Assembly: GCA_944371545.1 (NCBI GenBank)
Contig: CALVXT010000013.1
Coordinates: 1 to 14,193, forward strand
Source: an uncultured Bacilli bacterium
GTDB lineage: Bacteria > Bacillota_I > Bacilli_A > RF39 > UBA660
Length of the DNA stretch: 14,193 nucleotides
Direction: 5' to 3'
A model generated the notes under the pieces. The model had not been told where the DNA came from. It saw only the letters and a list, made by a program, of their open reading frames with translations, and made no database searches. How positions within the stretch are numbered: the stretch's first letter is position 1; every line of letters begins with the position of its first letter. Below, one piece after another: positions 1 through 6,215 of the stretch. The translations under genes were made by a program, and so were the position numbers.

Positions 1-54
1 TAAAATCATGAAAAAAAGTAACGGTTTATCCATTTTTTGAAACAAGGCTTTCAT
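1..54 (-). CDS. Start of a membrane protein gene, possibly FtsW/RodA (SEDS) family; truncated by window edge
   Basis: Only the first 18 codons are present, read leftward from an ATG at 54: MKALFQKMDKPLLFFMIL. A short basic N-terminus, then a K-D-K/R-P-L-L step into a hydrophobic helix, is how many FtsW/RodA glycosyltransferases begin in Bacilli, and cell-wall genes lie nearby. That is a resemblance over a very short stretch, not an identification. I chose the ATG at 54 because AGGTGG (59-64) sits at ribosome-binding distance. An upstream in-frame ATG at 75 would add MIIIGGS and has no such site. An extended -10 box lies at 71-79. It could equally be another multi-pass membrane protein. Confidence 0.5.
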   Translation of the reverse strand, partial: MKALFQKMDKPLLFFMIL

Positions 55-70
55 GCTACCACCTATAATA

Positions 71-79
71 ATCATACCA
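71..79 (-). promoter_or_regulatory. Probable extended -10 promoter element of the left-edge gene
   Basis: On the minus strand this reads TGG followed by TATGAT, an extended -10 (TGn) box. No good -35 is seen about 17 bases upstream, where there is only an A/T run. The start point would fall near 64, giving a leader of about 10 bases whose first bases are the ribosome binding site. Confidence 0.35.
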
Positions 80-112
80 TAAATTACTTAAATAAAAAAT
101 CTTCAAAGTTCA

Positions 113-134
113 TTTTACAAAAAAATTTGTAAAA
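113..134. repeat. Perfect 9-bp inverted repeat with 4-base centre
   Basis: TTTTACAAA (113-121), AAAA, then TTTGTAAAA (126-134). No T-run follows on either strand, so it does not look like a terminator. It lies upstream of both divergent genes (starts at 54 and 321), so an operator is possible. In such AT-rich DNA chance is also possible. The rest of 55-320 shows no convincing gene. Confidence 0.4.
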
Positions 135-291
135 ACTAATTCTCTATCTTTTTTTAGTCAATTCAAATAATAGTATATAGTGCCATTATTTTATTTTCTA
201 ACTTCCAACACTTAATACAAATCAAAAAGCATAGCACTATAACGGATATTTTAAAATAAAACAATGTCAATTTTAAAAAAAAGCAATAAAC

Positions 292-297
292 TATAAT
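292..297 (+). promoter_or_regulatory. -10 box of the YjcZ-like gene
   Basis: A consensus TATAAT lies 23 bases before the start codon. The -35 region is poor: AATTTT at 17-bp spacing. It resembles a housekeeping sigma-A -10 rather than a sporulation sigma-E/G/K box, which matters because the gene resembles a sporulation-associated family. Confidence 0.5.
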
Positions 298-320
298 AGA
301 TAGATTAGGAGGTAACTATT

Positions 321-506
321 ATGTATTATTACGGAAATAATGGGTACTATGGTGGAAACTATGGATACCAAACACCATGTTGCAACGTAGGTTACGCTGG
401 ATACACTACTGGTTACGGAGCAGGAGCTGCTATTTGGATCGTTTTATTCATATTACTAGTAATTATCATTGGTGCTGGTTGGACATGGAACAACAATAAT
501 AACTAG
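321..506 (+). CDS. Gly/Tyr-rich single-pass membrane mini-protein, YjcZ-like
   Basis: A 61-residue protein. Residues 1-35 are dominated by Gly, Tyr and Asn with one Cys-Cys pair (20-21). Residues about 37-53 form one hydrophobic helix (AIWIVLFILLVIIIGAGW) and the tail is poly-Asn. The Gly-Tyr-Gly lead-in followed by a xxVLFILLxIIIGA helix is the pattern of the short YjcZ/YczN-type proteins of Bacilli, often annotated as sporulation proteins of unknown role. A strong AGGAGGT ribosome binding site (307-313) fixes the start, and a terminator overlaps the stop, so the gene is a monocistronic unit. The Tyr-rich N-terminal half is longer than in the shortest YjcZ proteins. Function is unknown; the family call rests on pattern only. 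Confidence 0.75.
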   Translation: MYYYGNNGYYGGNYGYQTPCCNVGYAGYTTGYGAGAAIWIVLFILLVIIIGAGWTWNNNNN

Positions 507-535
507 AAGGACTTTAAAAAGTTCTTCTTTTTTTT
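505..535 (+). terminator. Rho-independent terminator after the YjcZ-like gene
   Basis: Stem AGAAGGACTT (505-514) pairs with AAGTTCTTCT (519-528) with one G-U pair and a 4-base loop, followed by a run of T to 535. The stem begins inside the TAG stop codon. Confidence 0.85.
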
Positions 536-616
536 GAAAAAAATTAATTAAAAACTCATTATAAACATAGCTATATTTACACTTAAAAATAAATTCTTTC
601 TATTTTTTAAAATATT

Positions 617-625
617 TGCTATAAT
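617..625 (+). promoter_or_regulatory. Extended -10 promoter of def
   Basis: TGC followed by consensus TATAAT (620-625). The -35 position (about 597-602, TTTCTA) is weak, as expected for an extended -10 promoter. The predicted start is near 632, giving a leader of about 16 bases that contains the TAGGGGTG ribosome binding site at 636-643. Confidence 0.6.
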
Positions 626-647
626 ATTCCGTGTTTAGGGGTGAATT

Positions 648-1199
648 ATGAAGTTACCAAATATAACCATTTTAGATGAAGTGGATAAAAGATTACGAGA
701 AAAAAGTAAGGAAGTTTCTTTTCCGTTAAAAGAAACTGATAAAAAAATGATTCAAGATATGATTGATTATTTAACGCTTAGTCAAATTGATGAAGAACGA
801 GAAAAATATGATTTGCGAGCTGGCATGGGATTATCAGCAGTTCAAATTGGAGTTTTAAAACGGATTTTTGTTATTGTGGAAGAAGTAGAAAAAGAAAAAT
901 TCAAAAATTATATTGTAATCAATCCTAAAATTCTTTCATATAGCGAAGAACAAATTTATGTTGGCGAAGGCGAAGGTTGCTTAAGTATTAATCGTGAAGT
1001 AGAAGGCATTGTTCCAAGACATGCCAGAATCACTGTTGAAGCATATGATATGGATGGAAAAAAATACACGATTCGAGTTCGCGAAGATATTGCGATTGCT
1101 TTTCAACATGAAATTGATCACTTAAACGGTATTCTATTTATCGACCACATCGATCCAAAAAATCCATATAAAAATCAAGAAAAAATGCGAGAAATTTAA
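648..1199 (+). CDS. def: Peptide deformylase (type 2)
   Basis: Removes the N-formyl group from the initiator methionine of new proteins, in the cytoplasm. All three family motifs are present: GLSAVQ (61-66), EGCLS (109-113, Cys111 a metal ligand) and HEIDH (154-158, two His ligands and the catalytic Glu155). The 183-residue length and the insertion before motif 1 match the type 2 enzymes of Gram-positive bacteria. The start is supported by an upstream GGGGTG and an extended -10 promoter. The gene stands alone and converges on murE, sharing a two-way terminator that begins within its last codons. No fmt or other translation genes lie beside it. Confidence 0.96.
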   Translation: MKLPNITILDEVDKRLREKSKEVSFPLKETDKKMIQDMIDYLTLSQIDEEREKYDLRAGMGLSAVQIGVLKRIFVIVEEVEKEKFKNYIVINPKILSYSEEQIYVGEGEGCLSINREVEGIVPRHARITVEAYDMDGKKYTIRVREDIAIAFQHEIDHLNGILFIDHIDPKNPYKNQEKMREI

Positions 1200-1217
1200 T
1201 TTTCTTCGCATTTTTTT
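1179..1217. terminator. Two-way terminator between convergent def and murE
   Basis: The stem is built from AAAAATGCGA-GAAA (1181-1194) and TTTC-T-TCGCATTTTT (1201-1215) with one unpaired T. On the plus strand it runs into a T tract (1211-1217); on the minus strand the A run at 1179-1185 becomes a T tract. It overlaps the last codons of both genes, so def and the long mur transcript should both end here. Confidence 0.75.
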
Positions 1218-2572
1218 ATATAATTTTTTATTTCTTCACTATCATCAAAATGAACTTTTTCATGTCCAAGAATTTGATAATCTTCATGCCCCTTACCCAA
1301 AATTAGAACAATGTCATCTTTATTTATTTTATCTAATGCTTTTTTTATTGCTTCATGACGATCTAGAATCACTTCATAGTTCGTTTGCTCTACTCCTTTT
1401 ATAATATCTTGCATAATCTTTTCTGGATCTTCCGTTCTTGGATTATCATTTGTAAAAATTACCCAATCACTTTTTTCTGTCGCGATACGTCCCATAATTG
1501 GTCTTTTTAAAGGATCTCTATCTCCTCCACAACCTACTAAGGTAATAATTTTTCCTTTAACTAATTCTTTATAAGCATCAATTACTTTTTCGACAGCATC
1601 TGGTGTGTGAGCATAATCTACAACAGCATAACCATCTTTTACTTTGTATGTTTCACAACGGCCTTTAGGAGGATATATCTTATCAGTTTTTTATATAATT
1701 TCTTCTATTGAAAAACCATATTCATGAATAATTGCTAAAGCTGTTAAATAATTGTATACATTAAATTTTCCTGTAAGATTCGTTTCTATTGTATAATTTT
1801 GACTTTGATATTCTAATAAAATATTTGTTTTAATCGGATCAAAAGTGTATTCTTTTATCCAATAATCGCTTTCTTTCATTCCAATCGTTTTGGTATTTTT
1901 GAAAATATTTTGAAACCTTTGACTTGCTAAATCATCATGGTTTACAAGAAAAATTCCGTTTGTATCCATATAATTTAAAAGCTTTAACTTAGCTTGCAAA
2001 TACTCTTCCATCGTTTTATGGTAATCTAAATGATCTTCCGTTAAATTCGTGAATGCTCCAATTTGAAATTTTAGACCTGCAACTCTTTCTAAAGCTAGAG
2101 CGTGACTACTTACTTCCATTACAACCGTTGTACATCCTTTTTCTAAGGCTTCTAAAAATAATTTATAAATGGTTAGAATTTCTGGAGTTGTGTTTGGTAA
2201 TTCTATTTTTTCCTCTTCAAAGAAAAAGCCAATTGTTCCCATATAGGCTACCTTAACATTTAATGATTTTAATAATTGATACGTTAAATAGCAAGTTGTT
2301 GTTTTCCCATTTGTTCCTGTTACTCCAATAATTTTTAACTTATTTAGTTCTTCGCTATATTTTTTTACTAATTGTTCTTTTAAATATTCACTAGAATTTG
2401 GAACGATTTTTATTGGAACACTAACTTCAACTTCTTTTTCAGCAATAATGGCTACGGCTCCATTTTTTATTGCATCTGAGATATAATTGTGTCCATCAAC
2501 GGTATGTCCCTTTATTGCTACAAATGTTTGACCTGGTTTTACTTTTCGTGAATCTGTTTCATATTTTAGCAT
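1196..2572 (-). pseudogene. murE: murE, UDP-MurNAc-tripeptide synthetase (meso-DAP type), interrupted by one in-frame stop
   Basis: MurE adds the third stem-peptide residue to UDP-MurNAc-Ala-Glu using ATP. Residues 1-293 carry the N-terminal fold (TDSRKVKPG), the ATP loop GVTGTNGKTTT (83-93), and LTGKFNVYN. Codon 294 (1693-1691) is TAA. The same frame then continues without another stop for 164 codons, including DYAHTPD (319-325), GCGGDRD (347-353), the substrate motif DNPR (376-379) and GKGHE. DNPR is the signature of meso-diaminopimelate enzymes; lysine enzymes differ there. The stop replaces a position where Glu (GAA) would fit (EEII-x-KTDK), so a single G-to-T change explains it. The next ATG (1495) has no ribosome binding site. 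Total length is 458 codons, slightly short because the usual first ~20 residues are missing. Whether this is a true mutation or a sequence error is open. Confidence 0.88.
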
Positions 2573-2575
2573 TTT

Positions 2576-3511
2576 TTATTCTCCTTCTATTTTTCTGTTT
2601 AGCTCTCTTTTTAATTTGAGAACTTCATCAACTGTTTTTGCTTCAATTCCTAGATATTTACCAATTTCCATTGATGAAGCACTACTAGATAAACGCCATT
2701 CCTTTGTATATAAAATTTGGCTTATCTCTTTTAAATGCTTCATTTTATCTTTTTCATTTGTTGATGAACATATATTTTGACCAATAATTTGAATCCTTTT
2801 TGCGACGTCTGGAAGTAAAGCGACATCTTCAAAAATTTCTTGGACATTTACATATGGTCTCATTGAATTTATCATCGATTTTAAATAATGTGATGTGGGA
2901 ATTTTTTTGCTATTTTGATAAAAATGAATTTCATCCAAACTGATTCCAAAATGGCATAGAATCGCGAACATATACTGAAATTGACTCTCAATGTTTTCTT
3001 CTTGGAAATCTGGCTTTTTTCCGTAAAATAAGTCATAAATTTTATAAATTTGATTGTAAGCTGGCATCACATTTTTTACTGGTTGATAATTTTTTAAAGC
3101 ATTCACTTGTAATATTGTATCTTCCATGAAGCTCTTTAGTTCATTATAATTATTTATAGAAGCGGTTTCAAACTTTATTTGGTCTTTTTCCTCTTGATTT
3201 TGATATGTCATTTGAATATTTTCTTTGCTTTCTTCATATTTTATCAATTTGTTGTGAGAAATTTCCATTAAACCGTTTTTTTTGCCACTCCATCTTACTT
3301 TGATTTGCTCTTGTTCGTATGATTGGAACATAATTATTAAACTTCTTAAAATATAATCAACGCTTTGACAAGAAGAATATAAATCAAAAAAGTGAGTAAA
3401 AAAGTCTTTCATTTTTTTGTCTTCTTGCGGATTTTTTGGTTTTAATAAGCATTCTATACAAATTACTAATTCATCCGTCCTTATTATTCTTCCAAGATAT
3501 AAATGATTCAT
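2576..3511 (-). CDS. Unrecognised 311-residue protein inside the mur operon
   Basis: I do not recognise this family. The protein is soluble-looking: no signal peptide, no membrane helix, Lys/Glu/Gln/Asn-rich and probably mostly helical. Visible landmarks are two cysteines near the N-terminus (CIECLL), an aromatic/basic patch (KVRWSGKK), a Tyr/Phe-rich middle (IYKIYDLFYGKKPDF), and a charged C-terminal segment (EIGKYLGIEAKTVDEVLKL) that could be a small helical or helix-turn-helix-like unit. Its ATG overlaps the murC stop by four bases (ATGA), and its own stop lies 3 bases before the murE start. It is therefore translationally coupled between two cell-wall ligase genes. A role in wall synthesis or its regulation is inferred from position only. 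Base composition matches its neighbours. Confidence 0.85.
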   Translation of the reverse strand: MNHLYLGRIIRTDELVICIECLLKPKNPQEDKKMKDFFTHFFDLYSSCQSVDYILRSLIIMFQSYEQEQIKVRWSGKKNGLMEISHNKLIKYEESKENIQMTYQNQEEKDQIKFETASINNYNELKSFMEDTILQVNALKNYQPVKNVMPAYNQIYKIYDLFYGKKPDFQEENIESQFQYMFAILCHFGISLDEIHFYQNSKKIPTSHYLKSMINSMRPYVNVQEIFEDVALLPDVAKRIQIIGQNICSSTNEKDKMKHLKEISQILYTKEWRLSSSASSMEIGKYLGIEAKTVDEVLKLKRELNRKIEGE

Positions 3512-4884
3512 CTTTGCTCCTTTTCTTTTACTAATATCTCTGCTAGCTTTGTAATATTTCCTGCGCCCATTGTGATAATTACATCCTCTTTTTTTACTCT
3601 TTCTTTTAAATAATCTTTAATTTTTTCATAGCTACTGATATGGATTGCATCCTTTTGATTTTCTTTTAGCAACCCTACTAAGTCTTCTTCATTTGCATCT
3701 ATAGTATTTGTCTCTCTTGCTGCATAGATATCTGCTAAAATAATATGATCAAATAAGGATAAACTTTCAGCAAATTCTTTTAAATAGGTAACAAATCTAC
3801 TATAAGAATGACATTCAAACACTACCCATGATTCGTGAAATTTTTTCTTTAAAATTCCTTCGGCAGTTTTTTTTACTTCTGTTGGATGATGTGCGTAATC
3901 ATCGTATACTTTTGCATCTTCAAAAAGTCCTTTATATTCCATTCTTCTTGACGCGCCTGAAAAAGAAGATAAACCTTTTTGAATAATATCTAAAGCTATA
4001 CCATAGAAGCTACATAGTGCGATGCAAGTCAAACTATTTAAAATGTTGTATTCACCTGTTACTTGTAAAGAAAAACGTTTTTGAAATTTGTCTTGGTAAT
4101 ATACATCAAAAGATGGGTACCCTTCTTCGTTATATGTGACATTATCATATGTCCATAATGCATTGGATTTTCCAACTGTTACTACCGTCGCTTTGGTATA
4201 GTTAGCAAGATTTTTACACTTTTCATCTTCTATATTTAATACAAGAACACCATTTTCTGGTAATTTTGAAACATATTCTTGATAACTTCTCATCATATTA
4301 TCCATATTCTTAAAATAATCCAAATGGTCATTATCAATGTTCAAAACAATCGCACTTTCTTGATGAAAATTCAAAAAAGAATCTTTATATTCGCAAGCTT
4401 CGATAATTAAATATGGACTTTTTCCTACCCGATAATTAGCATTTAAAAGATCTAAAACTGCTCCTACTTGAATTGTTGGATCTAAATTTGCTGCCAAAAA
4501 AGCGCTTGAAACCATACTCGTGGTTGTTGTTTTCCCATGAGTACCAGCAATTCCAATTGTTTTTGGAAAAAGTTTAGTAATTTCACCTAAAAATACTCCA
4601 CGTTCCATTAAAGGAATTTTTAACCGAGTTGCTTCAACGAGCTCAGGATTATCTGCCTTAATGGCGGCAGTATAAACGACTAAGTCAATGTCCTCTGTTA
4701 TATTTTCCTTTTTTTGTCCAATATAAACATTTATACCATGTTCTTCTAAATATTTTGTTTGATTTGATTCTATCCTATCTGAACCACTTACCTCATAGCC
4801 CCACGTCTTAAGAATTTCAGCAATTCCAGACATTGAAATGCCTCCAATGCCAATCATATAAATATGTTTTACTTCCTTATTCAT
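3508..4884 (-). CDS. murC: UDP-N-acetylmuramate--L-alanine ligase
   Basis: Cytoplasmic enzyme that joins L-alanine to UDP-MurNAc with ATP, the first amino acid of the peptidoglycan stem. The 458-residue length is normal. Residues 12-20 are GIGGISMSG, the UDP-binding glycine loop of MurC. GIAGTHGKTTTT (111-122) is the ATP loop, and its THGKT form is typical of MurC. EACEYKDSFLNF (162-173) and DNDHLDYF (184-191) form the central domain. ASRRMEYKG (311-319) and DDYAHHPTE (328-336) mark the C-terminal domain. An AGAGGAG ribosome binding site lies in the last codons of murD, 2 bases separate the two genes, and the stop overlaps the next start. No damage is seen. Confidence 0.96.
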   Translation of the reverse strand: MNKEVKHIYMIGIGGISMSGIAEILKTWGYEVSGSDRIESNQTKYLEEHGINVYIGQKKENITEDIDLVVYTAAIKADNPELVEATRLKIPLMERGVFLGEITKLFPKTIGIAGTHGKTTTTSMVSSAFLAANLDPTIQVGAVLDLLNANYRVGKSPYLIIEACEYKDSFLNFHQESAIVLNIDNDHLDYFKNMDNMMRSYQEYVSKLPENGVLVLNIEDEKCKNLANYTKATVVTVGKSNALWTYDNVTYNEEGYPSFDVYYQDKFQKRFSLQVTGEYNILNSLTCIALCSFYGIALDIIQKGLSSFSGASRRMEYKGLFEDAKVYDDYAHHPTEVKKTAEGILKKKFHESWVVFECHSYSRFVTYLKEFAESLSLFDHIILADIYAARETNTIDANEEDLVGLLKENQKDAIHISSYEKIKDYLKERVKKEDVIITMGAGNITKLAEILVKEKEQR

Positions 4885-4886
4885 TA

Positions 4887-6215
4887 TTACTCCTCTAAAC
4901 TATTAACAATTTTCTTGAACTCTGTTCCCCTCGTCTCAAATGAATCATATTGATCCCAAGAAGCACATGCAGGACTTAACAAAACAACGTCGTTTGCCTG
5001 AGCTTTTTGATAACATGCCAAAGTTGCTTCTTTAAGATCGGCAAAAATATCACATGAAATGTTAATTGATTCACAATACTCTTTGATACGATTTTTTGTT
5101 TCACCATAACAAGCAACATATTTTACATTTGACATTGCTTCTGTTAAATCTTCAAAAGAATGACCACGATCTAAACCGCCTAAAATAAGAAGAGTTGGAT
5201 TCTGAAAAGATTTCAAAGCAATTTTAGTGGATTCACAATTAGTAGCCTTACTATCGTTATAATAAGCAACACCTTTAACATTTTTTACAAATTCAATTCG
5301 ATGTTCTACTCCTTTAAAAGTAGTTAAAACCTTTTTAATAGCCTCATTTGAAACACCATAAGATTTGACAGCCAATATAGCAGCCATAATATTTTCATAA
5401 TTATGATATCCTTTTAAAAGAATATCTTTTATATCAATTATTTTTTCATTTTGATAATAAATCATTTCATTTTCCAAATAACAATCACTTTTTCCTAAAC
5501 GGCTAAAATATTTTTTTGTACTCAAAATATCCTTAGTTAAATTAAAAGCTTCAATATTATCTTTATTAATAATTGCAATATCTTCTTTAGTATGATGAGC
5601 AAAAATACGTTTTTTCATTTCTTTATATTGATCAAACGAATCATGAAAATCTAAATGCACTGGATAAATATTCGTTAAAATACTAATATTAGTTTTAAAA
5701 TCTTTCACATCACATAATTGATGATCACTAACTTCTAAAACAACATAATCTCCTTCTTTTACATCTAAAACAAATTGTGAAAAAGGAATACCAATATTTC
5801 CGCCTAAAAAAGTAGGTTTTCCTGATGCATGCAGAAATTCATAGATCAAAGTAGTTGTTGTAGTTTTACCGTTTGAACCAGTAACTCCAATAACATGAAC
5901 ATTTTTAGGTAAATAATGATAAGCCAATTCTAATTCATTAATGATAGGTATATGGTATTCACGAGCTTTTATAAGAGTTGGATGATCTTTTCTAATCCCA
6001 GGATTTTTTACAAGCAAATCATAAGAATCATCTAGCAAATCAATTGGATCTTTAGTAATAACCACCTTAACATTTAATTCATTTAAAATAGCTACTTGTT
6101 TCTCATCTTGATCTTTCATATCCGTAATTAAAACTTCATTATCTTTAGCTAAAAGTTTAGCAGCTTCAAACCCACTTCTAGCCATTCCTAAAATAAACAC
6201 TTTTTTATTTTTCAT
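4887..6215 (-). CDS. murD: UDP-N-acetylmuramoyl-L-alanine--D-glutamate ligase
   Basis: Adds D-glutamate to UDP-MurNAc-L-Ala in the cytoplasm. The 442-residue length fits. MurD hallmarks in order: ILGMARSGFEAAKLL (8-22, UDP-binding), NPGI (71-74), GVTGSNGKTTTT (110-121, ATP loop), GGNIGIP (138-144), TNIYPVHLDFH (181-191), VEHRIEF (303-309), YNDSKATN (319-326), GGLDRG (346-351) and the C-terminal LLSPACASWDQYDSFETRG (412-430). The central segment reads EVSDHQL where most MurD proteins have E-L/V-S-S-F/Y-Q-L, a small oddity that probably reflects lineage. The start overlaps the smc end by 11 bases, with GAAGGAG in the smc tail as its ribosome binding site, so its translation is coupled to smc. 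Confidence 0.95.
   Translation of the reverse strand: MKNKKVFILGMARSGFEAAKLLAKDNEVLITDMKDQDEKQVAILNELNVKVVITKDPIDLLDDSYDLLVKNPGIRKDHPTLIKAREYHIPIINELELAYHYLPKNVHVIGVTGSNGKTTTTTLIYEFLHASGKPTFLGGNIGIPFSQFVLDVKEGDYVVLEVSDHQLCDVKDFKTNISILTNIYPVHLDFHDSFDQYKEMKKRIFAHHTKEDIAIINKDNIEAFNLTKDILSTKKYFSRLGKSDCYLENEMIYYQNEKIIDIKDILLKGYHNYENIMAAILAVKSYGVSNEAIKKVLTTFKGVEHRIEFVKNVKGVAYYNDSKATNCESTKIALKSFQNPTLLILGGLDRGHSFEDLTEAMSNVKYVACYGETKNRIKEYCESINISCDIFADLKEATLACYQKAQANDVVLLSPACASWDQYDSFETRGTEFKKIVNSLEE

Noticed and set aside
1196..1495. C-terminal murE piece as an independent 99-aa gene
   Set aside because: No ribosome binding site precedes the ATG at 1495, and the frame runs unbroken back to the TAA at 1691. 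It is the tail of murE.
1684..1693. Slippery AAAAAAC stretch next to the murE stop as a programmed frameshift
   Set aside because: The motif follows or overlaps the stop, and both halves of murE are in the same frame, so a shift would not repair the gene.
1691..1693. TAA read as an amino acid (altered genetic code)
   Set aside because: TAA ends def, smc, rnc, the lipoprotein, nagZ and pepC at the expected places, and TGA and TAG also act as stops.
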